Part shown: one piece after another, positions 25,034 to 32,303 of the stretch
Position numbering within the stretch: position 1 is the stretch's first letter
Layout of the letters: the number at the start of each line of letters is the position of its first letter
Origin: RGIG3009 sp045578425
GTDB taxonomy: Bacteria; Bacillota; Clostridia; Oscillospirales; Acutalibacteraceae
Direction: 5' to 3'
Length of the DNA stretch: 64,000 nucleotides
NCBI GenBank assembly: GCA_045578425.1
Contig: JAZNKF010000012.1
Location: forward strand, 39,943-103,942
Translations under genes and position numbers: made by a program
The notes under the pieces: generated by a model
The model's input: the letters and a program-made list of their open reading frames with translations, nothing else
What the model was told of the DNA's origin: nothing
Databases searched by the model: none

Positions 25034-25372
25034 ATGGAGAAAGATCAATACAAAAGTTTTCAGGGCATTATTCGAATTTGGTGTTTTTTGAAATGGAGAA
25101 GAAGCAAGGTCGTTTGTGCCGAGCAAATGTCGGTGGAAACGGCAGACGTGACTGCGACACTTGACGGAAAACGGCTCGGTTTTGTATTTATGCTCAATAA
25201 AACAACCGATTTTTTGAAAGTGCAAATCATAAACTGCCGCAAGACCTGCGATAAGGTGTACTTGGTAACTAACGAGATCGATCTTAACAACATCCCCAAA
25301 GTGGAGGATGAACTAAGCATACTCAACCTTGCCGACCGCTATGGCTTGGGGAATATGGTAGAGGAGTTATAA
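25034..25372 (+). CDS. Small protein of unknown function, possible degenerate nuclease fold
   Basis: 112-residue protein; ATG 25034 follows AGAGGTGG. The middle (ETADVTATLDGKRLGFVF ... DFLKVQIINCRKTCDKVYLVTNEI) has the strand order of small PD-(D/E)XK proteins of the MmcB type: acidic residue, hairpin, then a helix and a CDKVYLV strand. However, the catalytic E-x-K is replaced by FVF, so activity is doubtful. It is preceded by a WYL-A-like promoter and may belong to that regulon. Function is not established. Confidence 0.55.
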   Translation: MEKDQYKSFQGIIRIWCFLKWRRSKVVCAEQMSVETADVTATLDGKRLGFVFMLNKTTDFLKVQIINCRKTCDKVYLVTNEIDLNNIPKVEDELSILNLADRYGLGNMVEEL

Positions 25373-25378
25373 ATATGT

Positions 25379-25420
25379 AACAACCAGCCTCCGGAATAGC
25401 ATTCTCGAAGGCTGGTTGTT
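25379..25420. terminator. Terminator
   Basis: AACAACCAGCCT...AGGCTGGTTGTT, a 12-bp outer stem with further inner pairing, followed by ATTTCTT. It ends the 25,034 gene and faces the convergent ImmA/IrrE operon. Confidence 0.8.
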
Positions 25421-25469
25421 ATTTCTTGTGTCTACTACTTTTTTAAATGTTGTGTTGCGCTTGTTTAAT

Positions 25470-26207
25470 TCACATCTCAGATAGCAACAACAATTTAATT
25501 GACGGTGCGACAGTTATAAAGGCTTCCTTGACACGGCCGCCATGTGACCAAACACCTGAAGGCGTCTGGGCTTCCCCAGAATGGATGTTTTCGTCAAACG
25601 CCTTATTAATTGCAGAATCTTCCGGAGCTAAAGATCCTTTTTTTACAAAGAAGGGTGAATGGGGCGGATATGCTATCCATTGCACGTGTTTATTATTATA
25701 GCAAATTAACATCTCACTCTCGGTTGAAGAGCATTCCACGCATTTTATTGCTGTCGATGTTAATGATACAGAATACTTATCAGATATTTCTGCTATCCTT
25801 TGAAAAGATAACGGAAGATGTGATATTTCCTGTTTAACGCATTCGGAGGGTAATAACAACTCGGCAGCAAAATTATTGGCCTCGGTTTCCGCTGTTGCAA
25901 CAATTTGACGTCCATCAAAGCCTTTTATTATTCCAGAACATATTTGCAGTGTTTTATCTGTATGTAGAAAATAATGTCCCAATTCGTGAGCAATAACAAA
26001 ATTTTTTTGTTTTTCAGTCAAATTCGTATCTACAAAAATATATTTGTTGCTACCATCTTTGCATAGATATCCATCAACATGTAACGATCGATGTTCAATG
26101 ATACGTATGCCTATGCATTTGCAGAATTCTCGAAGATTTAAAGGGTATTCTAACATGAAAGATTTTTGTATTTCTTGTGCTTTTATTTTGGCGATATTAT
26201 GTTTCAT
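25470..26207 (-). CDS. ImmA/IrrE-family metallopeptidase
   Basis: 245-residue M78 peptidase. The zinc motif is HELGHYFLH at about residue 76, with the downstream glutamate in ETEANNFAAELLLP. ImmA of ICEBs1 cleaves its cognate repressor to induce the element; other members cleave repressors in stress or phage responses. Here it is the third gene of an operon with a DUF4258 toxin-like gene and a YgiT-type HTH protein, and overlaps the latter by 11 bases. The likely substrate is that HTH protein (inference). The C-terminal 70 residues (PPHSPFFVKKGSLAPEDSAI...) form a less conserved extension. Confidence 0.88.
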   Translation of the reverse strand: MKHNIAKIKAQEIQKSFMLEYPLNLREFCKCIGIRIIEHRSLHVDGYLCKDGSNKYIFVDTNLTEKQKNFVIAHELGHYFLHTDKTLQICSGIIKGFDGRQIVATAETEANNFAAELLLPSECVKQEISHLPLSFQRIAEISDKYSVSLTSTAIKCVECSSTESEMLICYNNKHVQWIAYPPHSPFFVKKGSLAPEDSAINKAFDENIHSGEAQTPSGVWSHGGRVKEAFITVAPSIKLLLLSEM

Positions 26208-26661
26208 CTTTAGATTTCAACTCTTCTTTAATAATCTCAATATCTTCTCTAGAAATAGAGCCTCCTCGAGCGGCTAACCTTAACTCATCATCCATACGTT
26301 CGCCGCGCAAAAAAGCCTCTATATCGGGTTTTAAAAAACGCCATTCCCGACCAACTTTAAAAGCTTTTAATTCGCCAGATTTAATTTTGTTATAAATAGT
26401 TTGATTGCTAACTCGTAACAGTTCAGCGGTTTCGCTCAAATTGAGTAGATCAATTTTATTGTCTTCTGGAATAGAAGTGAGTAATTGTTCAATCATTGCA
26501 AAATCTTGATCTTCAATAATTTCATATCCACAGGAACTACAGCGAAATCCTTTAACATCTTTAATTGTTATTTGTTTCCCACGCACAACATAGTTAATAG
26601 ATAGATTTACATACTCCATGTTTCCGTTGCATTCATAGCAATAACGGCTCTGTTTTTTCAT
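26197..26661 (-). CDS. YgiT/MqsA-type zinc-finger antitoxin with excisionase-like HTH
   Basis: 154-residue two-domain protein. The N-terminus is a YgiT (MqsA-like) zinc ribbon with C-x2-C at YCYECN and C-x2-C at RCSSCGYE. The C-terminal half is an excisionase-family HTH (LNLSETAELLRVSNQTIYNKIKSGELKAFKVG...). Proteins with this zinc ribbon are type II antitoxins and autorepressors, often next to DUF4258 toxins, which is exactly the neighbour here. A flexible acidic tail follows. It lies between the DUF4258 gene and the ImmA/IrrE peptidase gene. Confidence 0.85.
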   Translation of the reverse strand: MKKQSRYCYECNGNMEYVNLSINYVVRGKQITIKDVKGFRCSSCGYEIIEDQDFAMIEQLLTSIPEDNKIDLLNLSETAELLRVSNQTIYNKIKSGELKAFKVGREWRFLKPDIEAFLRGERMDDELRLAARGGSISREDIEIIKEELKSKDET

Positions 26662-26701
26662 AATTTTACTCCTTGATACTGTTTTGAGAGGGAAAAGTAT
26701 T

Positions 26702-27058
26702 CTATTTTATTCTAATTAAGGAAGGCGGCGGATTAAAGTTGAGTGCCCATTTCTCGGTTTGGGGATGTTCCACTGTGATTACCAATAACCTTGGCAAGCC
26801 CGCGACTATCGTAAAAGTCACCACTGCAATAACATTTGGTATTTTGTTGTAATATACAGCGTACCGTTCGTTCTGCCAAGGCTTTTGGGGCGGTTGAACT
26901 TCCAACACTTCATTATTTGAGTTTTCAAGTGTACTAATAACGCTTGCGCGCGTAATATTTCGTTCAATCATACGCTGAGTAGCATGAGCGGACCAATCAA
27001 CACATCCGTTTCGAGCTAACTGGCGTAGCGCGGTTAAATCAACGGCCAAACATTTCAC
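26702..27058 (-). CDS. DUF4258 toxin-like protein
   Basis: 118-residue protein with the DUF4258 pattern: WSAHATQRMIERNIT near the N-terminus, then the beta strands of ERYAVYYN and VIAVVTF. DUF4258 is related to RelE/BrnT-like RNase toxin folds and is frequently paired with YgiT-type antitoxins. The start is GTG 27058; its ribosome site AAAGG is very close, so translation may be weak, a common feature of toxins. It is the first gene of a three-gene operon with a consensus promoter just upstream. Confidence 0.8.
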   Translation of the reverse strand: MKCLAVDLTALRQLARNGCVDWSAHATQRMIERNITRASVISTLENSNNEVLEVQPPQKPWQNERYAVYYNKIPNVIAVVTFTIVAGLPRLLVITVEHPQTEKWALNFNPPPSLIRIK

Positions 27059-27076
27059 ATCCTTTATTTTTATATT

Positions 27077-27105
27077 ATTTTATAACAATTTATAATAGAT
27101 GTCAA
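27077..27105 (-). promoter_or_regulatory. Promoter of the toxin-antitoxin-like operon
   Basis: Minus-strand TTGACA (27100-27105), 17-base spacer, TAAAAT (27077-27082), about 20 bases before the GTG. The spacer region is an AT-rich imperfect palindrome that may bind the antitoxin. Confidence 0.7.
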
Positions 27106-27177
27106 GGAGAATGCTAGACATTTAACAAATTTTTCATAAACGGATTTTTTCATCGATAGAATAGGCCAGTTCAGTAT

Positions 27178-27343
27178 GACTTTGGGGCTTATTTGGGGAA
27201 GAAAGATAACGGTAAGCCCCAAAAGATATTAAAAGATAATAAAAAAGACGATGTCAAAAACCCAGGTATTTCAAGGGTTTTCGACATCGCCCGACAGGGG
27301 TCGATTCGCCAAAATAGCATTCGAATCCTGTCATCTCGACCAT
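27178..27343. repeat. Right-end arm region of element A with att site 2
   Basis: 166 bases closely matching 59735-59900, from GACTTTGGGGCTTATT to the tRNA-Pro 3' end. It includes GGGGCTTATT and an inverted TAAGCCCC. The final 24 bases (27320-27343) are identical to the tRNA-Pro 3' end. It serves as attR of element A and attL of element B. Confidence 0.8.
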
Positions 27344-27346
27344 GTT

Positions 27347-27382
27347 GAATGTTCATAACGGACTTGACCGTTATGAACATTC
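27347..27382 (+). terminator. Terminator after att site 2
   Basis: Perfect 15-bp stem GAATGTTCATAACGG with the loop ACTTGA, followed by TTTTTTAT. It begins four bases after the att core, in the same relation as the terminators after att 1 and att 3. Confidence 0.92.
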
Positions 27383-27431
27383 TTTTTTATGCACATTAGT
27401 GTTTAGAACAGGTTTGTCCTGCTCTTTTTTG

Positions 27432-29135
27432 TTATGCCGGTAAAGCTTTTGGTATATACGAAACCGCCACACCTTGCCTTGTATCCTTTGTTAAAGGCCT
27501 TGAAAAGGCGCTTTCGGGGATTTCTATATAACCTACGAATCGGTAGAATATCACAATTCGTTGAGTTTTGTACTTTCCTTCGCCTTCAGTTTCGTGAACT
27601 TCAATATGGTCTATCAGTTCTCGAATTAGCGGCGCCGTGATGGTTTTCATCTCCATAAACCGCCGAATAGCCGATAAAAACATATCTTTATGGAAAACCT
27701 TCTTGTCCAACTCGTCAAGCCGCATTTTGAGATTTATGATCTTCTTTTTGAGTTCGGCTTTTTCATTTTCGTACTTGTGCGACAGTTCCATAAAGAATGA
27801 ATCTGTGACTTTACCCGACACATTGTCTTCATAAAGCCGTTCGTAAAGCACGTCAATTTTCTTGATTCTTGCTTGGCTTTGCTCTATTGTGGACTTGGTG
27901 TGCTTTTGCTCGGTCAACATATCCTTATTCGTTTTATCGGCGAGCAACTGAGCGAACCCATCTTGGTCATATCTCAGAAAATCCGCAAGTCTTTGAAGTT
28001 CGTAGGTTACCACCTCTTGAATTGCATCTGCCCTCACATAATGCCTTGTTTGGCAAGTGCCTCTGTAATCTTTAACGTAGTTGGAACAGCTGAAATAGTG
28101 GATGTCTTTGTTCTTGGTATTGATATGAAACCATAACTTGCTTTTACAATCGGCACAGTAAAGCAAATCGGAAAACATATTCTTGGGGATTTCTTTAGAC
28201 TTTGGCGCTCTGCGTTTGGTAGTAGTTGTTAGTTTCTGCACCTGTTCAAAGGTTTCGCGATCAATGATTGGTTCGTGAACATCCTTAAAGACCATCCAAT
28301 CCTCTTTTGGCTTTGGTATGCGTTTCTTTTTCTTAAAGGAGATGGAATAGCTTTTAAAGTTAATGACGTCACCGCAGTATTCTTGCTGTGAAAGAATCTT
28401 TGCAATACTTGTTTTACACCACTTATAAGGATTGGGTTGTTTTATCTTGCCACCTCTCGGTAGCCCTTTGGATTGCCAATAGGCCATTGGGATTAACACC
28501 TGCCTTTCTTGTAAGATTCTTGCAATGGTTTCATTGCCTTTGCCCTCTAAACACATCTTAAAAACATCACGAACCACCGCTGCGGCTTCGGGGTCGATGA
28601 TCCATTTCTTTTTGTTTTCTGGATCCTTCATATACCCGTAAGGCGGTTGAGATAACGGTTCGCCTGCCATTCCTTTAACACGATGAGCCGATTTCACTTT
28701 GCGGCTGATATCCTTGGCATAAAGTTCATTCATAAAGTTTCTTAAAGGCGTAAAATCGTTATCCTCTTCGTTAGCGCTGTCTACACCGTCGTTGACTGCA
28801 ATAAATCGCACTTCCTTTTCGGGAAAGTAATGCTCGGTGTAGTAACCAACTTGAAGATACTCACGACCGAAACGAGACATATCCTTTACGATAATGGTTG
28901 AAATATATCCCATTTCAACGTCATCTAATAGTCGTTGCATATCAGGTCGGTTAAAGTTGGTTCCCGTGTAACCATCATCCTCATAAACCTTGATGTTTTT
29001 AAAACCGTTAGTTTTTGCGTATTTAGTAAGCATACGTTTTTGATTTGTGATGGAATTACTTTCTTTTTCAGTGCCATCGTCACGAGATACACGACAGTAA
29101 AGAGCTGTAATTCCTAAATTTTCTTTCGACTGCAT
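27432..29135 (-). CDS. Large serine recombinase (TnpX-like)
   Basis: 567-residue large serine recombinase; ATG 29135 follows AAAGGAGGA. The resolvase catalytic domain (about 1-150) has the nucleophile in LYCRVSRDDG and the conserved SRFGRE motif. The recombinase domain follows (PPYGYMKDPE...), then a zinc ribbon (LLYCADCKSKLWF ... FSCSNY) and a long coiled coil (about 400-500). This layout is that of TnpX of Tn4451 and of CTn recombinases, which excise and insert at GA dinucleotides. It is the last gene of the mob-par-tnpW operon, and its start overlaps the TnpW-like stop (TAATG). Confidence 0.92.
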   Translation of the reverse strand: MQSKENLGITALYCRVSRDDGTEKESNSITNQKRMLTKYAKTNGFKNIKVYEDDGYTGTNFNRPDMQRLLDDVEMGYISTIIVKDMSRFGREYLQVGYYTEHYFPEKEVRFIAVNDGVDSANEEDNDFTPLRNFMNELYAKDISRKVKSAHRVKGMAGEPLSQPPYGYMKDPENKKKWIIDPEAAAVVRDVFKMCLEGKGNETIARILQERQVLIPMAYWQSKGLPRGGKIKQPNPYKWCKTSIAKILSQQEYCGDVINFKSYSISFKKKKRIPKPKEDWMVFKDVHEPIIDRETFEQVQKLTTTTKRRAPKSKEIPKNMFSDLLYCADCKSKLWFHINTKNKDIHYFSCSNYVKDYRGTCQTRHYVRADAIQEVVTYELQRLADFLRYDQDGFAQLLADKTNKDMLTEQKHTKSTIEQSQARIKKIDVLYERLYEDNVSGKVTDSFFMELSHKYENEKAELKKKIINLKMRLDELDKKVFHKDMFLSAIRRFMEMKTITAPLIRELIDHIEVHETEGEGKYKTQRIVIFYRFVGYIEIPESAFSRPLTKDTRQGVAVSYIPKALPA

Positions 29136-29353
29136 TAGTCCTCCTTTCCGACAGTCGAGCACATATATTCTGAGTTAATATTATCTGTTGTTGGCGCATC
29201 TGTCCAATCTGTGAAATCGCTTGTAACAACTCTTGCTAATCGGTCTTTAAGACCAACCTTTTCTTTTGTGGGCAAAAAGGAAGAAGATACTACATACTTG
29301 ACTTTACCGATTTTGTATTCCTGTTCGCCGCCGAGACCTACAATAAATCCCAT
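29135..29353 (-). CDS. TnpW-like transposon protein
   Basis: 72-residue protein whose core EYKIGKVKYVVSSSFLPTKE...LKDRLARVV matches the small TnpW proteins of Tn4451-type elements (a KIGK-x-x-YVV-S pattern followed by a DRL/DKI helix). ATG 29353 has GAGGTGA five bases upstream. It is translationally coupled to the serine recombinase by TAATG. The family has no known function, but it is consistently linked to TnpX-like recombinases. Confidence 0.6.
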   Translation of the reverse strand: MGFIVGLGGEQEYKIGKVKYVVSSSFLPTKEKVGLKDRLARVVTSDFTDWTDAPTTDNINSEYMCSTVGKED

Positions 29354-29358
29354 TATAA

Positions 29359-30198
29359 TCACCTCGCATCCTTTTGCTTTTCTTTATAACGCTTTTCAAG
29401 CATCGCAAAGATTTCTTTTTCCATATCCGCTGCCGTATAGCGCTTGGGGAAATATTTTCGTAGTTTTTCGGTGGGGATTTTGATGCGCTCTTTTTGGTTT
29501 GCCTTTTGCTCGTTTAATATTTCTGCTATAACCTCAGGGATAAGACCATCGTCTTGGCTAATCTTCTTTAACCTCTGTGCTTGGGATAAATTCGGAGTAG
29601 CTTCGCAAACTTCAATTACCTCAACCAAATCAGCTTGTTCGGTATCGTTTAAGAAGGAAATCTCCACCGCAGGTGTGAACGCTATCTTGCCTTCATCAAC
29701 CATATCCAGTAGCGGTTTTATGAGGTTGGTTAAGCGGATAAATCTTTTTACTTGGGTGGCACTGTCATCATTAGATACTTGCTCGGCAGACAACTTTAGA
29801 CCAACTTGGTCGGAGGTTAAAGCGGTGCGTTTTCCTTGATGGGATAGCGCATCCATTTTCATCTTGTATGCAAACGCTTTTTCACTCGGTAGAATATGCT
29901 CACGGTGCAGGTTGCTATCCACCAAAGCAATAATGGCTTTCTCGTGACTGATGCCATAAATCAAGGCAGGAACTGATTCCAGTCCTGCCTTTTTTGCTGC
30001 AAATATTCGTCTGTGCCCAGAGATGATTTCGTAATCGCCGGTGTCCTCAATCGGTCGTACCACAACGGGACTTAATATCCCGTTTTCCTTGATGCTTAGT
30101 GCCAACGCTTCCATTTCTTCATTGTCGTTCACCTTGTATGGATGACCTTCAAATTCCTTTAGGTTCTCAATTTTCAAGACAGTAATTTTATCCTTCAA
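29359..30198 (-). CDS. ParB/Spo0J-family partition or regulatory protein
   Basis: 279-residue ParB-like protein. The N-terminal nuclease/CTPase fold shows ENGILSPVVVRP and the YEIISGHRRIFAAKKAG box; the HTH-containing central part follows. The start is TTG 30198, behind AGGAG, and overlaps the end of the upstream gene. No ParA partner is present, which is common for ICE-borne ParB-like proteins thought to act in DNA processing or regulation rather than segregation. It lies between MobC-like genes and tnpW. Confidence 0.88.
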   Translation of the reverse strand: MKDKITVLKIENLKEFEGHPYKVNDNEEMEALALSIKENGILSPVVVRPIEDTGDYEIISGHRRIFAAKKAGLESVPALIYGISHEKAIIALVDSNLHREHILPSEKAFAYKMKMDALSHQGKRTALTSDQVGLKLSAEQVSNDDSATQVKRFIRLTNLIKPLLDMVDEGKIAFTPAVEISFLNDTEQADLVEVIEVCEATPNLSQAQRLKKISQDDGLIPEVIAEILNEQKANQKERIKIPTEKLRKYFPKRYTAADMEKEIFAMLEKRYKEKQKDAR

Positions 30199-30364
30199 TT
30201 ATATTCTCCTTTTCTTTTTCAAATTTTAATTCGTTTGTAATAACAAGCTGTCTTAAATATTCAGATATAGTTAGGTTGCTTTGTTTAGCGTGGTGCAAAA
30301 TGCGTTGTTTTTCAAAGCGCGTTACCCGAATATTTACAATACTGTCTCTTTTCTTTTTAGCCAT
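30188..30364 (-). CDS. Small ribbon-helix-helix DNA-binding protein
   Basis: 58-residue basic protein (MAKKKRDSIVNIRVTRFEKQ...) with the ribbon-helix-helix pattern of relaxosome accessory proteins: a short strand, then KQRILHHAKQSNLTISEYLRQL. ATG 30364 has AAGGAGG upstream. It is the third of three consecutive proteins of this type in the operon and probably binds at or near oriT, or autoregulates the operon. Confidence 0.7.
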   Translation of the reverse strand: MAKKKRDSIVNIRVTRFEKQRILHHAKQSNLTISEYLRQLVITNELKFEKEKENIIEG

Positions 30365-30701
30365 AATATTTATCCTCCTTATACCATTTCCATACAAAAC
30401 CTTTGTCTAATCCAAATTGAACCTTTGCAATCCAACTGCGATAATCCTTTAATTTTTGCAGTTGGTTAGAATTTTCACCATCACCGAACAGTATCAGTAA
30501 GTGAATATGGTTTCTAATTAAATCTAATGTCCTAAAAACAGTGTGCCATTCCTCAGATGTTTTTCCGTCAGGCATTACACCATGAATAAGCTTTCTGACG
30601 TAGGTTTGTCGGGGTAGTCCTGACATTTCAACCTTTTCATTTAAGGCGTGGAACTCTTCATCTGAAAGCCTAACAATAATCCCTTTTTGCTTATGATTCA
30701 T
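30357..30701 (-). CDS. MobC-like mobilisation protein
   Basis: 114 residues with the N-terminal MobC pattern (GIIVRLSDEEFHALNEKVEMSGLPRQTYVRKLI), a ribbon-helix-helix that in plasmids opens the oriT helix for the relaxase. The C-terminal half (LIRNHIHLLILFGDGEN...) is family-like but short. ATG 30701 follows AAGGA. The relaxase gene expected next to it is absent from the window. Confidence 0.72.
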   Translation of the reverse strand: MNHKQKGIIVRLSDEEFHALNEKVEMSGLPRQTYVRKLIHGVMPDGKTSEEWHTVFRTLDLIRNHIHLLILFGDGENSNQLQKLKDYRSWIAKVQFGLDKGFVWKWYKEDKYYG

Positions 30702-30721
30702 AATAAATTCCTTCTTTCTTT

Positions 30722-31045
30722 TTAATTTTCTTTGTCATAATCGTAGTCGATTGTTTCGGCAACCAACTTTTTAAGCTCAATCATATTTTCGTCGAGCTTT
30801 ACCATATCGATTGTTTTTGTTTTGCAAAAGTGCTTTTCTATTTGTTTTAAATTTTCTTCAATAGGCTTCAAGCCTTCTACAAGCTGTTCAAGTTCAGTAG
30901 ATGGGCAAGGCACTATAACTGCTTCTTTGAACAATTTACGAAGATAATCCTGCCTGTTAAGACCGCTTTCATTAACTTGTCTTTCAAGCCACATGGACTC
31001 TTTGGGTTCGAGCCTTAAGATAAAGCTTTGCATTTTTTGAGACAT
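30722..31045 (-). CDS. MobC-like mobilisation protein, first gene of the operon
   Basis: 107 residues: ribbon-helix-helix N-terminus (QSFILRLEPKESMWLERQVNESGLNRQDYLRKLF) and a C-terminal coiled-coil-like segment (LVEGLKPIEENLKQIEKHF). ATG 31045 follows GGAGGAA. It is the first gene after a 600-base structured leader with an SOS-box promoter. It probably forms the relaxosome accessory complex with the two following proteins. Confidence 0.7.
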   Translation of the reverse strand: MSQKMQSFILRLEPKESMWLERQVNESGLNRQDYLRKLFKEAVIVPCPSTELEQLVEGLKPIEENLKQIEKHFCKTKTIDMVKLDENMIELKKLVAETIDYDYDKEN

Positions 31046-31097
31046 AATTGTTTCCTCCTTTCATTCGGGGTGTTAGGGGTTGAAAACCCTTAAAGGT

Positions 31098-31118
31098 GTG
31101 CTTGTGATATCCAAGCAC
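31098..31118. other. Inverted repeat, candidate oriT
   Basis: GTGCTTG-N7-CAAGCAC followed by ATGCTTGCGAG, next to a second small hairpin ATCAC-AAA-GTGAT, just upstream of three MobC-like genes. Origins of transfer usually sit in this position. No known nic sequence is recognised. Confidence 0.35.
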
Positions 31119-31172
31119 GATGCTTGCGAGACCGATGCCATCACAAAGTGATGCCGTCCCATCAAGGCGCCT

Positions 31173-31197
31173 TAAAAAAATAAAGCATGTTGCTTTA
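31173..31197 (-). terminator. Weak terminator or attenuator in the mob leader
   Basis: TAAAGCA-TGT-TGCTTTA followed on the minus strand by seven T residues. It lies between the large leader hairpin and the first MobC-like gene, giving a second possible attenuation point. Confidence 0.45.
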
Positions 31198-31420
31198 TAA
31201 GTGTTATTTGACACCTCCTTTAAACGATAGATTTATTTTTTGCCGTTCTATCCGAAAGTCGTTCCTATCCCGGGATCTCACCGCAACGTTGTTTCGCTCG
31301 CTTTAAGTTAAATCAAAGGTCATCGCAAAATCATATCTCCATCGGACGGCTATTCAGTTGTCAAGGTGCTGTTACTTAAAACGAGATTGTTGTATATATG
31401 TATCTTTCTTTGAAGACAAA

Positions 31421-31502
31421 ATAAAAAAAGCCGATACATAGGTAACACGAATAAGCGGGAGCACTGCTCTCGCTTAAATCCGATGTTCTATGTATCGACT
31501 TT
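31421..31502 (-). terminator. Terminator/attenuator in the mob leader
   Basis: AAAGTCGATACATAG pairs with CTATGTATCGGCTTT across a nested TAAGCG-stem, followed by TTTTTTATTTT on the minus strand. It should end most transcripts from the SOS-box promoter before they reach the MobC-like genes. Confidence 0.75.
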
Positions 31503-31640
31503 GAAATTCAAAGACGAGGACTGTATGATCAGCCTTCTCTGCCAACAGTCCCGTAGCATTTGTGAAGGCGGTGGCATAAGCCACGAATGTTATGTTTTAA
31601 CACATCTTCATATTAAGTTGTAAATGCCGAAAATTCAGCA
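31421..31640 (-). ncRNA. Structured leader or small RNA under SOS control
   Basis: Minus-strand transcript of about 220 bases between a strong promoter and a strong terminator, with no convincing frame. Stems in order are AAATGC/GCATTT, GTGGC-TTAT-GCCAC, GGACTGT/ACAGTCC, and a two-level terminator stem. The outer stem 31427-31441/31488-31502 is 14 of 15 paired, and the inner stem 31452-31462/31466-31476 is paired with one G-U. It can act either as an independent small RNA or as an attenuator for the mob-recombinase operon. Confidence 0.55.
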
Positions 31641-31646
31641 TTTTAC

Positions 31647-31676
31647 ATTATAACAGAACAAATGTTCGTTTGTCAA
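31647..31676 (-). promoter_or_regulatory. Promoter with embedded LexA (SOS) box
   Basis: Minus-strand TTGACA (31671-31676), 18-base spacer, TATAAT (31647-31652). Inside the spacer is CGAACATTTGTTCT (31655-31668), matching the Firmicutes SOS box CGAAC-N4-GTTCG except for the last base, with a perfect GAAC-N4-GTTC core. LexA bound here would block the promoter until DNA damage. Confidence 0.75.
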
Positions 31677-31805
31677 GAGCTTTTTTGAATTATTTTTTCG
31701 AAAATAATTGAGGGGGCTGTTAAAACACCCCCCTCAATTATATAACGAGCTAAGTATATACAAAATATTCCTGAAAATTGAAAATATTTTTAAAAACAAA
31801 AAATA

Positions 31806-31845
31806 TCCCGTTAGAAAGGCAGAACTTACTGCTCTCCCAACGGGA
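31806..31845 (-). terminator. Terminator of the FtsH-ClpP operon
   Basis: TCCCGTT...AACGGGA stem with an inner GCAG/CTGC stem, followed on the minus strand by TATTTTTTGTTTTT. It lies 17 bases past the last stop of the 35.5-31.9 kb operon. Confidence 0.85.
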
Positions 31846-31861
31846 CATCATAAATACAAAA

Positions 31862-32281
31862 TTAGTTTCTAATTAAAAGGGCTTTGAAGCGTTTAATAAT
31901 GTTTATACGTTTTTTGTGACAATCACTGGGAAGTCTAAAAATTTGTGTTACTTGACCAAACCCAAACGCATTTGAGTCGCAAAACACTCCGCAAAATTCA
32001 GGAATGTTTTTTATTAATTCCCGACGTTTTGAAGAATCGTTGATAACAACAAAAATATAATCATATTTTTGCTTTGCTTCATATATACAAGTTAGCAACT
32101 CATCCCTTGATTTGTTTGTTTCTAAAATAAAAGTGGTTGTCTTTTGATTTTTGGTAAAGCAGATATTTTCCCCGGTTGATACATCCTCGTATCCTTCTGA
32201 TATACACCATAACCAAACTATGTTACGTAGTCGGGTTAATTGTTCATTTGATGCATCATTCGAATTTATTGTATCATGCAT
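31862..32281 (-). CDS. Unknown protein, possible inactive restriction-endonuclease fold
   Basis: 139 residues from ATG 32281, which has AAGGAG nine bases upstream. The core ICFTKNQKTTTFILETN...YDYIFVVIND resembles the strand order of small PD-(D/E)XK domains, but no complete catalytic set is visible. The C-terminus is basic (HKKRINIIKRFKALL), suggesting nucleic-acid contact. It is the last gene of the FtsH-like/RecF-like/ClpP-like operon. Function unknown. Confidence 0.55.
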   Translation of the reverse strand: MHDTINSNDASNEQLTRLRNIVWLWCISEGYEDVSTGENICFTKNQKTTTFILETNKSRDELLTCIYEAKQKYDYIFVVINDSSKRRELIKNIPEFCGVFCDSNAFGFGQVTQIFRLPSDCHKKRINIIKRFKALLIRN

Positions 32282-32303
32282 ATCTCTACTCCTTAATATG
32301 GTT

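Larger units (their letters stand above)
10671..27343. mobile_element. Integrated element A (16.7 kb) at tRNA-Pro
   Basis: Bounded by two identical 24-base copies of the tRNA-Pro 3' end. It contains a tyrosine integrase, an excisionase-type protein, a HUH replication initiator, an XRE repressor, a WYL-LRR regulator, a giant collagen-like surface protein, a SUFU-domain protein and a toxin-antitoxin-like operon. No conjugation genes are visible, so it resembles a small integrative or phage-plasmid-like element that replicates by rolling circle. GC is lower and more varied than in the flanking core genes. Confidence 0.75.

Noticed and set aside
10671..27343. Element A as a prophage
   Set aside because: No capsid, terminase, portal, tail or lysis genes; only Rep, Xis, Int and accessory genes.
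27189..27380. Minus-strand open frame over att site 2
   Set aside because: It overlaps the 166-bp arm repeat, tRNA end and terminator; a similar false frame occurs over the third copy at 59691-59927.
30984..31214. 76-codon minus-strand frame over the mob leader
   Set aside because: Its GTG sits directly on the AGGAGG-like run, it reads through the inverted repeats and into the MobC-like gene, and the product resembles nothing.
31421..31640. Group II intron or retron RNA in the mob leader
   Set aside because: No reverse transcriptase in the window, and the stems do not match those architectures.
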